Origin: Euphorbia lathyris
Lineage: Eukaryota > Streptophyta > Magnoliopsida > Malpighiales > Euphorbiaceae
Reading direction: 5' to 3'
Length of the DNA stretch: 64,000 nt
Assembly (NCBI RefSeq): GCF_963576675.1
Contig: NC_088918.1
Coordinates: forward strand, 64,559,001 to 64,623,000
Of this stretch, positions 23,287-34,371 are shown piece by piece. The translations under genes and the position numbers were made by a program. Position 1 is the stretch's first letter. Each line of letters opens with the position of its first letter. The notes below the pieces were generated by a model, which did no database searches, was not told the origin of the DNA, and saw only the letters and a program-made list of their open reading frames with translations.

Positions 23287-23429
23287 CTTTGTACGCTTTT
23301 ACTTTTTTATTTTCCTTTCAATGATATTGGCCCTGGCTATGGATGTTCTTTAGGGGTGCCGACCTAGTTGGGATGTCCTTCGCTCATCCTTGTCAGCTGC
23401 CAGCCTTTAAATAAAAAAAAAGATATAAA

Positions 23430-24164
23430 GTTTCACACAATAGTTGTCCATTGAAATTGGAGACATATTGAAGAAAATAATTAAAGAGGTATTGAAACAT
23501 TATACTGTGAAGTTTATTTCAATTATAAATCAAGTTTTGTCCTGATTATCATTCTAAATTCCTTTCTTATTTTTTACTCATGGATTCTACATTATTATTA
23601 TCAAGAAGTTACAGTTTTTTGCCCAATCCTTTAGACAGAGAGATTATAAGCGTCCAATACACTTGATAAAATGTTTATTCTTGGATCAATTTGGATTATG
23701 CTAGATTATTTTCTTTCTTCATACTTGCAAGATTATTTTGCCTCTTTCAACTCGAACCGTATTATTTCCATCTATGAAGCATGCTCTGCCCTAAGGATGT
23801 TCATAGACTCTTGAACAGATTCAATGTTGTAAATGGAATATTAATGGAATCCATCAAGCCATGATTATGTGCGACTGACATACTAGGGATATTCTCAACT
23901 TGAAAAACTTGCTAAACCACATGATGAACCACAGAATTGTGAACATGAACCATTGTCATGAAAAACATCCATACTCACTACACCAAATGATGTCTTCTAT
24001 ACTGAAATGTGATCTTCTAACTATTTTCGGTGACTTGAGACAATAGCAAATAGTGAGGGGGGATCAGCTTCCGGTGAACACTCTCTGATGCTTAACTCAG
24101 CATGGTAGTGGAAAGTACAAACAACTTGAAATCAAATGATTATAAGGCAATATATGAAGAAGGC
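23430..24164. other. Intergenic AT-rich sequence, nothing recognised
   Basis: No coding frame or clear repeat. CACTACACCAAATGATGTC near 23978 looks like a CACTA-type terminus but I found no partner end. Confidence 0.4.
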
Positions 24165-24277
24165 TGTCACACTCGGCCCTAAACAGCCTCAATCGGTATC
24201 GGACGTGAATTAGAAATACCAAAATCAACATCTATGAGTCTCCAAATTATTCAAATATCATACTATCATATATTTTT

Positions 24278-25144
24278 GGGTTAATTACAAATAACTACCT
24301 TGTGGTTTGGCTGATTTGCGATGTGGTACCTGTGGTTTTTTTTTTTTTTTTGCAAACACCTCCATGTGATTGTCACCGTTAGCAAAATCAAGGCAACGGG
24401 AAAAATTCTGTTAAATCAAAGGGGCATTTTCGGGAAAAAAAATTGACTTGTTTTTTGACTTTTTTAGTTGACCTTCTTCTTCTTCCTTCTCTCTCTCCTC
24501 CTCATTTCTTCTTCTTCTTCTTCTTCCTCTCTTCTCATTCCTTCTTCCTCCTCTCTTCTCCTTTCTTCTTCTTCATTTTTTTTTAAAAAATTCTGAAATT
24601 CCCAATGAACGTTTGAAAATTTCAGACATTTCCAGATGTGATGATGAATCACGTCTGGAAATTCCAGATGTGAATGTCTAGAAATTCCAGACGTCTGGAA
24701 ATTCCAGACGTTCTTCAACGTCTGGAATTAACAGACGTTAATGTCTGGAAATTTTCCAGCCATCTGGAAAATTTCCAGAATTTAAAAAAAAATAGAAAAA
24801 GAAAAAAGAAAAAAAAGGAAGAAGAAGAGATAGAGGAGGAAGAAGAAGAAAAGAGAGGAGGAGGAGGAGGAAGAAGAAGAAGATGAAGAACAATGGAAGA
24901 AGAAGATGAAGAAGATTGAAGAAGAAGGAGAGAGGAGAGAGAGAAAGAAAAATAATAATAAATAAAATAAAATTCGTTTTTCCCAAATTACTCCTCTGCC
25001 ACGTCATCATCTTAACAGTTTCCATCCATTTGCCTTGATTTTGCTAACGGTGACAACCACAGGGAGGTGTTTGCAAAAAAAAAATATCATAGGTACCACA
25101 TCGCAAATCGGCCAAACCACAGGGTAGTTATTTGTAATTAATCC
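24278..25144. mobile_element. Non-autonomous Mutator-like foldback element (first)
   Basis: Inverted ends of over 100 bp: GGGTTAATTACAAATAACTA on the left matches the reverse complement of the right end (GGATTAATTACAAATAACTA). The 9-bp TATATTTTT at 24269-24277 is repeated at 25145-25153. A 9-bp duplication with long inverted ends points to the Mutator superfamily. The interior is a further near-palindrome: pyrimidine-rich CTT repeats on the left, purine-rich GAA repeats on the right, and repeated TCTGGAAATTCCAGACGT words at the centre. Open frames here are low-complexity Glu/Lys/Arg runs, not genes. Confidence 0.85.
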
Positions 25145-25153
25145 TATATTTTT

Positions 25154-25432
25154 TAAGACCTTCCTCTTCAATATATATTCTAAAATAAATTCATATTCCT
25201 ATTACATTAGTCATTCAAGAATCTCAACATATATTTACCAACTCCATTATATCACAATTCAAATACCAAAGTTCTTAACGATAATTCTAACAATAAGCAA
25301 CGAACTTCCAAACCTAGCCTAATCGGTCAGTAATCTTCTCTATATCATGTACTTTCTCACCTAAAAACATTAAAATATTTGAAAATGTGAGACAGAAATT
25401 TCAGTAAGCAATTATCAATTACATAAAGTTCT
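25154..25432. other. AT-rich spacer between two transposons
   Basis: No gene; possibly interior of the tentative TGTCACA-ended element. Confidence 0.4.
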
Positions 25433-26121
25433 TATACTCATAGGGCGGAGCCAGATGGGGCGGGGAGGGTCGGCTGACCCTCTAGCCCCGTCGGAAAACC
25501 CTAGAAATGAGGTTTTCCATCCTGGCTCTGCCAGGCGTCGTCACCAGCCATGGCGGCGGCTGCTGAAGAAGAAGAAGTTCTTTTTCAGTGCTTAATGGGA
25601 AGGATAATTTCACCCTTCCTATCTATTTTTTTTTAACTAAAGGAACAAAACGACGTTGTTTTGTGCCTTTAGATTTAAATAAAAAAAATAGATGGGAAGG
25701 GCGAAATTGCCCTTCCAATCTTCAACAAATAAGGCTTAAAAACCTTACTTTTTTCTTCTGTCTTTTTTTCAAATCACGCAGGCTTATAGAAAGTGGTGGA
25801 ATTTTAGGAAAAATTCCCCAAATGACTCCATGTTTCTTTTTAAATTTCAACTGTCCGTCAATTCTTCTCTCAATCAACTTTCAACCCCCAATTTCTAAGT
25901 AAGTTTCATATTTCTCATCTTTTATTTCTATTTTAGGTTTAATTTTATAATTTCTAAATTACGATTTATTATTAGGGGATTATTATTAGTATGTTTTTTA
26001 CTTAGAGATTCGTTAGTATTACAATTAATTTAAGGATTTCTAATTTGGGGTCCAATTTAGGAAATCTAATTTAGGGATTATAATTTAAGGTTTAATTTGT
26101 AATTTACTTTAATTTCGGTTG

Positions 26122-26930
26122 TGATAACTAGTAGAGAATTTCTGATTGTCTTCCGTCCCTGTGGGGGCGTCGTTGGGTTCGACGGGGGGAAGCTCCGATG
26201 CCAAAGTCAGTAAGGAAGAACAAGAGAGCAAACTGAATTGACAAAGGGTAAGTAAAAGTGTACCTTGATAGCCTAGGGATGTAGGCTATATATAGTTAGG
26301 AAGTCGTAACCTTCAGCAACTAGAAGGTCTCCATTAATGCTCCATTAATGGCGGTTACTGGTTACCTTTAAGCTGGCGGTTACTGGTTACCTTTAACCTG
26401 GCGGTTAGCTAATTGATAGCTCATTAATGGTCTTTATGGCCGAGTCGGCGGTTAGCCGTTACTATGATAAATCAGGTGAAAGAGGAGATTCGCCTCATAG
26501 GTTTGCCAGCGGATCTCACTGAGCTGAACCGTGGAGATCCGCCATCCGGTTCTTCTTGCGGCGTTCTCAAGGTGAATATCCCTTTTGGTCCTTGGGATAA
26601 TATTCTGTCAGTAAGATGAATATCCCTTTTCGTATTCTTTGATCCGTCAAGGCGTATGTACGCTCTCCTTGAGAGCTATGGCGGGTCTCCGCTACTCGCT
26701 CTCATCGGGCGTATCTCGTTATGGCGTATCTCGCCATGGTCCACGTGGTGTGTCATAATGCTAGAAACTCCTTCCTTTTCATCATTATTTGCATATTCAC
26801 CCCTGCATTAATTATCATTAATTCCACATTAATCATGCATAAATATCTCTTTTAGAAGAAATAATGGTTTGCCATTATTTCTATTTATTTTCCTTTATTC
26901 CTTATTCAAGAATAATTTGGGTTGTTATCA
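26122..26930 (-). repeat. LTR (left; 3' LTR in element orientation)
   Basis: 809 bp, TG...CA with short inverted ends TGATAAC/GTTATCA. About ten base differences from the right LTR by eye, so the insertion is recent. It carries GATCCGCC-like words that recur in the interior. Confidence 0.92.
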
Positions 26931-27419
26931 GAAGCCCCCCCTAAAGGTATAAAAAGCTCTTTAGGGCTGTCTAAATGGTGTTTTATTTTTCTATCTTGGA
27001 GGAAAGTGGACCCGCCCTAGATGGGGGATCATATATGGAAATGATGCGCCTTTTGGGGCTTCCTTATGCGGGATCTTATGAACAAGATCCGCCCTATGTG
27101 GGATCATATATGGATATGATGCACGTTTTGGGGCTTTTGATTCCTTGTGGATAGGTGGCCAACTGTATCCATCGTTATCCTCTAGGGGCTTCTTGAGAGT
27201 TATATTTCCTTTAGAAAGGGAATAACCCACCCTTTATTGGACCATTTATTCCCACCGCATAGGATTATGATTCGCCTTAGGGACTTCTTTTGTTCAGTTC
27301 TGCCATATTGAGGAGAATGACCCGCCCTTAGGGATCAGTAAGAATGATCAGCCATTTAGGGACTTTTGTGCATTTTGTGGAGGCGAGACTTTGTTATTTC
27401 TATGATGAAGATGAGGATT

Positions 27420-28231
27420 CATTACTTTGATGAAAACGAGACTTCATTGTTTGGATAAAGACGAGGCTTCATTGATTGGATGAAGACGAGGCTTCATTGA
27501 TTGGATGAAGACGAGGCTTCATTGATTGGATGAAGACGAGGCTTCATTGTTTGGAGATGAAGACGAGGCTTCATTACTTGGAGATGAAGACGAGGCTTCA
27601 TTACTTGGAGATGAAGACGAGACTTCATTACTTGGAGATGAAGACGAGGCTTTATTATTTGGAGATGAAGACGAGGCTTCATTATTTGGAGATGAAGACG
27701 AGGCTTCATTATTTGGAGATGAAGACGAGGCTTCATTACTTGGAGATGAAGACGAGGCTTCATTATTTGGAGATGAAGACGAGGCTTCATTACTTGGAGA
27801 TGAAGACGAGGCTTCATTACTTGGAGATGAAGACGAGGCTTCATTATTTGGAGATGAAGACGAGGCTTCATTATTTGGAGATGAAGACGAGGCTTCATTA
27901 CTTGGAGATGAAGATGAGACTTCATTACTTGGAGATGAAGACGATGCTTCATTACTTGGAGATGAAGACGAGGCTTCATTATTTAGAGATGAAGACGAGG
28001 CTTCATTACTTGGAGATGAAGACGAGGCTTCATTATTTGGAGATGAAGACGAGGCTTCATTACTTGGAGATGAATACGAGGCTTCATTACTTGGAGATGA
28101 AGACGAGGCTTCATTATTTGGAGATGAAGACGAGGCTTCATTACTTGGAGATGAAGACGAGGCTTCATTATTTGGAGATGAAGACGAGGCTTCATTATTT
28201 GGAGATGAAGACGAGGCTTCATTATTTGGAT
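27420..28231 (+). repeat. 27-bp minisatellite inside the retrotransposon
   Basis: About 26 units of GATGAAGACGAGGCTTCATT plus ACTTGGA or ATTTGGA (27,526-28,231), preceded by a few 25-bp units without the GGA insertion (27,420-27,530). Because 27 is a multiple of three and the unit has no stop, several frames on both strands stay open and give 9-residue repeats (for example GDEDEASLL). Those frames are by-products of the repeat, with no independent sign of a gene. It alternates TTACTTGGA and TTATTTGGA. Confidence 0.92.
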
Positions 28232-28259
28232 GAACCCTTTGATTTCCAGAACTATTTTT

Positions 28260-28950
28260 ACTAATGCATTATATCTTTTAGCAAGTAATTTTCTAGAATC
28301 TGGTTTAGGATTTCTCCGATTGTTTAGGGTAGGTGGCCAGCCGTACCCCAATGTGTGAACCTTTGTGAAGGTTTAGAAGCTGTTCTATTCCTTCTAGAGG
28401 AAGTAAAGCTGCCTAGGGGATCAACTTGCTACCTATCTTTGAGGTGAAGCGATCCGCCCGTAGGACTTGTGAACCCTTCTTTGGGAAGGGAGTGAGAGAG
28501 TGTAAAGTCCTTGCGTCCAAGGAATGTTTTAACTCTTTCTCGAATGGTGATCATCTAAAGATGTATCCGCCCATGAGAGTGTTCTCCTATCTTTGAGGAG
28601 AAAGTTGAGGGTGTAATGATCTCATGTTTGAGACGATTTTAACCCACTTTTGATGGTGGTCAATCCTTTTCCTGTCTTTGAGGAGAGAGTTGAGCTCATT
28701 TGAAAGCTCCTGAGGGTCTGTGCTTCTTATCTTTGTGGAAAGGGGATCCGCCCGTGATGGGATCAATTGTCCTATCTTTGAGGTAATTGATCCGCCTGTG
28801 GAACTTTTCATTCACCAGCCACTGGGCGTATATCAGCACTAAAAGCTAGGCAAATGAATATAAGAAGTATGGCGAGAAAGAATAAATTATAAAATGTAGG
28901 ATACTATAACAGTTTAATGCACATATAAGAATATGTAAAAATACTGATTT
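28260..28950 (-). other. Retrotransposon interior with repeated short motifs
   Basis: No intact frame. TATCTTTGAGG and GATCCGCC recur at irregular spacing (for example near 28433, 28450, 28590, 28676, 28746 and 28776), as they do at 26990-27380. Confidence 0.5.
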
Positions 28951-28954
28951 TTAG

Positions 28955-29660
28955 GCCCATGGTTCCGCCTTTTCCGAGCAACTAGAACCGCATCCTCAAT
29001 GATGTTTAACTTATGAGTAATCACATCTGGGCTTACTCCTGTGGGGATCTCATTCTCCTATGTAAATATGCTTTCAGACTCAATGAGAACTTTTTTAACA
29101 TCCTCTTTGATCTCAAGTTTTAATCCTTTGGCGATCCGCACCCGCTTTCCATCAGCAATAAGGAGCGTTTCTGTGTCGCCCAAAGCTGTAGTGACAAGTT
29201 AATATTTCTCACCTTCGTCCTCTTTGGATTGTGGGCGGATTGATAGTGACGCCGAGTATAAGTCTCTTTAGCCACCTTTTGGTTCCCGCTAATCATTACT
29301 CCTCCTTTGCTGGTGGGAATGTACATTGTCAGATGACGGATGGAAATTAGGGCTGCAACCTCTGGCCTTTGGTCTGGATAGTGTGACCCGTCACTCCAAT
29401 GATGTCAACAATGGATGTTTCTATTTGGATCGGATCAACCTTTAGTTTGGCGAATGCACCTTTGGTGATGACATTGCGAGAACTGCCCGTGTCTTTACTT
29501 GCTTTATTTTATCTCCCATCCTTGAATCGCCATTGTTACTACCAATGCATCTGCATGTGGAGAGATTACCGGACCTGTTTCTGCAAAAGGAGCAATGGAG
29601 GGATGTTTTATCCAGAGAGGATATTTTTGCTTTTTCCACGGGTGGCTGATACACTGGTCC
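28955..29660 (-). pseudogene. Gypsy protease and linker to RT, decayed
   Basis: Reading the minus strand from 29560: a start of protease similar to HADALVVTMAIQGWEIKQV, then a linker MYIPTSKGGVMISGNQKVAK (29326-29120 frame), then ADGKRVRIAKGLKLEIKEDV and SPDVITHKLNI just before where RT should begin. Stops and frame slips occur between the pieces. The match is to the Gypsy region between protease and RT. RT proper does not follow; the minisatellite region does. Confidence 0.7.
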
Positions 29661-29679
29661 ATCTGCTATGACATTAATG

Positions 29680-30112
29680 ACACTTTTGAATTTATTTTTA
29701 GGATCTGTCTTCTGCTTGTCATCTTGTTATTTGTTATTCTGGACAAAGCTATGTAGTTTGCCAGCTCCCAGCAAGCTTCAGTGTGGTGGCCAACCAATGT
29801 GGTGGCCAACCTGTAGTACGCTTTGGCGTTTCTTCCAACGGTTACATGCTCCCCTCCTTTGGGTTCGGGATATGTAATGTCCCGCTTATATTGAATCTTT
29901 TCTTTTATATTGTGGCAAGTTGGAAGCTTTAAACATTCTGTCCGCTTCGTACCCCATGATCCGTGCTGTGAATGGCGAATTCATGTTAACTTGATGGCGT
30001 ACCTTTCTGCATTGTTCTCTTGTCTATATAGAGCGGCATGCACTCGCCTTTCAATCTCATCATTCGTGTGTTCAATGTTGAATCATGATGGTGAAGCCGG
30101 CTCTTGATCTTG
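29680..30112 (-). pseudogene. Gypsy gag fragment, decayed
   Basis: Minus strand shows NMNSPFTARIMGYEADRMFK-type gag sequence (about 29910-30030), then after gaps EACWELANYI-like sequence near 29760, as found late in Gypsy gag. Stops interrupt it. It is followed by the protease remnant in the normal order. Confidence 0.6.
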
Positions 30113-30164
30113 ATATTGATCATGTTGAGGTTATGCTTGGAGCTATGGTTTAACGCGGATGGAT

Positions 30165-30660
30165 GTTGTCACAACCGTGGGAGCCATTTATCTAGCTTCG
30201 AATATCTTGTCTCCGCATCCTTCAACCTTTTGCTAACATAATAGATGGAGAACTGCTGACCTTCTTCTTCTTGAATAACCACGGTGCATATAGCTTTATC
30301 CATGACAGATTGATACAAATGCAGGTCTCCCCTTCAGATTGGTCTGCTCATCAAGGGTGGTTCTGCTAGGAATTGTTTTATACCTTGATATGCTTGTTGA
30401 CAATCTTTCTAGTACGATGATCCGTCCGTTCAACCTCTGGATCTTTCTCACCCATAGTGGGGCTTTCATTTAGGCGCTCTTTTCACCTTTTTCCTCACAT
30501 GGCTTTTATTTAGGCGCTCTTTTCACCTTTTTCCTCGCAAGGCTTTTATTTTATCTGGATTTGCTCTAACTCCTTTTTGGCCAATGACATAGTCAAGGAA
30601 TTTTTCTGAAGTGACTCTGCATATACACTTCTTTGGATTGAGCTTTATTTTTCATATCAA
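30165..30660 (-). pseudogene. Gypsy RT C-terminus and RNase H fragment, displaced
   Basis: Minus strand reads LNPKKCICRVTSEKFLDYVI and GVRANPDKIKA (30530-30650), the end of Gypsy RT, then AICTVVIQEEEGQQFSIYYV and DAETRYSKLDKW (30200-30330), RNase H. In a normal element this lies after the protease; here it lies before gag. Stops and slips are present. Confidence 0.7.
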
Positions 30661-32548
30661 TGTTTGCACTGGTTGTAGTATTAGCAACTCCCTTGTACCT
30701 GTGGGTTAGCACTGAAAGAACTCCAGAAGTGGGGCATACTCTGTCCATTATTAAAAGATTGTGGTAAGTCATAAAAGCTATATTCACTTACCTTGGGGAT
30801 CGATGGCTTGATCCATGGAACATACTTCATAGCAAAAGAATGTTTGCATTTGCCTTGTTGGCAAATATCATGTATGATGCAATTCTCTTTATGGAATTTT
30901 TAGTTCATCTTGGAATCAACTTAATAATTCCTTCACGTTGGTCCCTGACTCTAGAATGAACTTAGTCAAAGGATAAAATCGAGTAAATATTATATGTCAA
31001 ACAAATTCATAATAGAATTTTAATCGTGCTTGTTTTAATAATAATATCACGTATAACGGTCATAACCATAAAGATTGCTACTGCACATGAATATCATAAT
31101 GAATTCTTAATAAATAACCATAATGAGAATGGTTTAAGAATAATGTCCTTTTGTTTTCAATGCGCATTAATATCCAAGATAGCATATTTATTTTAAACGT
31201 CATAAAAGTTATGACATTCTATATTGGGTAAGATATCTTACATAGTTGCTATTTACTTGCAATTAATATTGTGCATCCATACATTAATAGCATTCAGAGA
31301 TCATTAAAGCCTCATTTGAATGAGGTGTAATTAAAGAAAGGTAAGTGATGATTTAATAATATAGTTATATATAAAATTACTCTTATATCATTTCATTTGT
31401 ACGAATAAAATAAAAGAGAAAGGGTAATTTTGGAAGAAAAATACATGTACCATGATTCTCCTCCAATTTGGAGTGTAAGGAAAATTACTCAAAATCCACT
31501 CTCACATACCTTCACATACAATCCTCCAATCTTTAAGGAATTCTCATGTATATCCTAAGAATTTTGCATAAATTAATGTTCTGATCCGAAACCGACACGT
31601 ACACTATTTTGTAGTTAGCTCAGGACATGAGAGTTTTGTTTATCCAATTTGGTAATTCATCAGCCCATAATGGCTTTAATAGTTAGGGACAATTACAGGA
31701 TAATTACAAATAAACTCAATATTTTCAAGTCTCTTGTGTTGGTAACAGAAATTCTAACAATGTCAAATAAACAGTTTTTATATGAATAGACACATCCTTG
31801 TAAAAAAGGGAATGAAATAACTGTTTGACAAAACAATATTCAAAAATATGAATTTTTGATATTAAAAGTACTATATAGGAGAAAAGCCATATATAGATGG
31901 TGAATTGTACAAGGAAAAACCAAATATGATTTTTTTGTAATTTCTTCTAATAGTTATATGCATGTTCATCCAAAAGACCGACCAGATCTAAATCATTTGT
32001 AATTACGTGAGCCCTTTTATGATATTTTAATATCAAATGACAAAATCACATTGAATGGATGAATTTTTTTGTAAATCCCAAGATTACGGATCTTATACAT
32101 GCGTTTGTACTAATTCAATGATAATATCATATTACACTTGTCATGCATAAAAATATAAGGGCATAGTAAGCATGCAAGATTTAATGAAAGATTTGTGTCT
32201 ATGACTTCATCTTTCACAGTTTATTAGATTTATCATAATAACATGTAATGATATTCATAGCACTTTATAAGAGTGAGGGATCTCAATTTTCTTTAATTAA
32301 AAATGGAATAAGAAAGGGAAGGAAACTTATCTTTTTCATCATAAAATTCCAGATTCAATGTAGAAAACTCTTTCCCACCAATATATGGAGAACTGTATAT
32401 TTGGATAGATTTGTTGTACTGATTGAGCCAAAGTTTGAGATTGTGATTTCTATTCCGTTGACTCCATTGTTTTGTTCTTTGTGAAACTCTATACAATCAA
32501 GATTTTGTGATCTTCTGTTTGTTAGAGATCCACCTTCACCGCACCAAT
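30661..32548. other. Non-coding interior of the retrotransposon
   Basis: AT-rich, no conserved frame. The short frames around 32250-32500 lack any family signature. In element orientation this is the leader after the primer-binding site. Confidence 0.5.
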
Positions 32549-33357
32549 TGATAACTAGTGGAGAATTTCCGATTGTCTTCCGTCCCTGTGGGGGCGTCGT
32601 TGGGTTCGACGGGGGGAAGCTCCGATGCCAAAGTCAGTAAGGAAGAACAAGAGAGCAAACTGAATTGACAAAGGGTAAGTAAAAGTGTACCTTGATAGCC
32701 TAGGGATGTAGGCTATATATAGCTAGGAAGTCGTAACCTTCAGCAACTAGAAGGTCTCCATTAATGCTCCATTAATGGCGGTTACTGGTTACCTTTAAGC
32801 TGGCGGTTACTGGTTACCTTTAACCTGGCGGTTAGCTAATTGATAGCTCATTAATGGTCTTTATGGCCGAGTCGTCGGTTAGCCGTTACTGTGATGAATC
32901 AGGTGAAAGAGGAGATTCGCCTCATAGGTTTGCCAGCGGATCTCACTGAGCTGAACCGTGGAGATCTGCCATCCGGTTCTTCTTGCGGCGTTCTCAAGGT
33001 GAATATCCCTTTTGGTCCTTGGGATAATATTCTGTCAGTAAGATGAATATCCATTTTCGTATTCTTTGATCCGTCAAGGCGTATGTACGCTCTCCTTGAG
33101 AGCTATGGCGGGTCTCCACTACTCGCTCTCATCGGGCGTATCTCGTTATGGCGTATCTCGCCATGGTCCACGTGGTGTGTCATAATGCTAGAAACTCCTT
33201 CCTTTTCATCATTATTTGCATATTCACCCCTGCATTAATTATCATTAATTCCACATTAATCATGCATAAATATCTCTTTTAGAAGAAATAATGGTTTGCC
33301 ATTATTTCTATTTATTTTCCTTTATTCCTTATTTAAGAATAATTTGGGTTGTTATCA
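32549..33357 (-). repeat. LTR (right; 5' LTR in element orientation)
   Basis: Direct copy of 26122-26930 with the same length and ends. Differences seen include GTGGAGAATTTCC for GTAGAGAATTTCT, GTCGTCGG for GTCGGCGG and GATCTGCC for GATCCGCC. Confidence 0.92.
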
Positions 33358-33707
33358 GGTTGTTTATTTTTATTTTATTTAGGAACAAGATGTATAAATT
33401 TTTGAAAGCGGATATGCAATTAGTGTAGAATAACAAACAATATGTGCGTGTGTTGTATAATGATGTCTAAAATTGACCTTACTTGTCAATGTTAGGGCTA
33501 AAATTGCTCCTGGCTGCCAATGTTAGAGGTAAAATTGCACCATTTTAGACGATAGGGGTAAATTGCTCTTGCATATAAACGTTAGAGTATCCTTGCACCA
33601 TATCATTTTTTTACAAATACTTTGAAGTAACATTTATCGTTTTATTTTTTTTGCCTACGGTCTAGCCCCTCTGACCTTTAGTTCCTGGCTCCGCCACTGT
33701 ATATTCA

Positions 33708-34325
33708 AGATAACTATATATATAGTTTAATTTTCAAAATGCATCATATAAAATTCATGTTCTTAAAAATGAACATTTTATGGATTAAACCATAATAAAA
33801 TACTCAAAATAGTACTTTTAACCAAATATGCAATTTAAAATATCACAAGCTTGTTATAAACATTATTTCTCAAATTATCCCACATTGTCATAACGTAAAT
33901 CACTATATTAAAATACTTAATACTAAAACTTGTGTTCAAAATAATTATATATATTTATTTATTTGTTTAAAATCTCAACTACACAATATAAATAGGTTTG
34001 TAATTAACCGTTTACTCAAATCAACCGTAAATCAATAGTTATTTCATAAACCGTATATCAATAAATTCTTCACAGATCGTATCCATCCGAGAGATAACCC
34101 CCGTATGTATCAATCCCTATAATATAATAGAATCGAGATATCTCATAATTTTGCCTAACCCGCATGGTCTTACTCAACACTTCTTTGCCATACCCGATAG
34201 GTCTTTCAACTATGTACACGTGCCGTATTTTTCACTAAATATGGACTTTAATTAAAGCCACCTATCTGGATTACTCTTGGTGGATATTAAAAATATTATA
34301 ATTTCATAATATAACTTAAAATAAG

Positions 34326-34371
<46 letters not shown>

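Larger units (their letters stand above)
17703..23420 (+). mobile_element. Full-length L1-type LINE (second)
   Basis: ORF1 with DUF4283-like part and CCHC knuckle, ORF2 with endonuclease, RT and RNase H, and a terminal ATAAAAAAAA at 23411-23420. The protein sequence is clearly different from the first LINE (for example YADDVLLFCK in RT), so it is another family. Several stops and frameshifts make it inactive, but the RT core and RNase H are still readable. Confidence 0.87.
26122..33357 (-). mobile_element. LTR retrotransposon, Gypsy-derived, non-autonomous, young
   Basis: Two direct repeats of exactly 809 bp (26122-26930 and 32549-33357), each TGATAAC...GTTATCA, flanked by a perfect 5-bp duplication GGTTG (26117-26121, 33358-33362). 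On the minus strand a G run (TTAGGGGGGGC) abuts the left LTR as polypurine tract, and ATTGGTGCGGTGAAGG follows the right LTR as a candidate primer-binding site. The element therefore reads right to left, in agreement with its coding remnants. These are partial, disordered and full of stops; integrase was not found. It must have moved with proteins from a relative. Confidence 0.9.
25441..33699. mobile_element. Tip100-like hAT element (about 1 kb) split by an LTR retrotransposon
   Basis: Left end TAGGGCGGAGCCAG and right end (reverse complement CAGTGGCGGAGCCAGG) resemble the GGGCGGAG-type ends of Tip100-class hAT transposons. Flanks are TATACTCA (25433-25440) and TATATTCA (33700-33707), an 8-bp duplication with one change, the hAT length. 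Removing the nested retrotransposon (26122-33357 plus one GGTTG) leaves about 1,020 bp without transposase, so it is a non-autonomous derivative. The GC-rich left part (25450-25590) has a short frame that I do not take as a gene. Confidence 0.75.

Noticed and set aside
17694..23429. Longer target duplication for the second LINE (TTTCACA near 17744 and 23432)
   Set aside because: The match is only TTTCACA and does not touch the A tail; the AGATATAAA pair fits better though still weakly.
23970..24000. CACTA-like terminus CACTACACCAAATG
   Set aside because: No matching inverted end or 3-bp duplication found nearby.
24464..25025. Glu/Lys/Arg- and Leu/Phe-rich frames in the Mutator-like foldback
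   Set aside because: Low-complexity translation of GAA/CTT tracts, on both strands, inside a transposon.
27420..28231. CRISPR-like array
   Set aside because: The units are contiguous with no unique spacers, inside a plant retrotransposon; it is a minisatellite.
27494..28351. Long open frames on both strands over the 27-bp array (MKTRLHYLE, GDEDEASLL and MKPRLHLQV repeats)
   Set aside because: They are open only because a stop-free 27-bp unit is repeated in frame. Three overlapping frames are open at once and there is no non-repeat domain, start context or homology.
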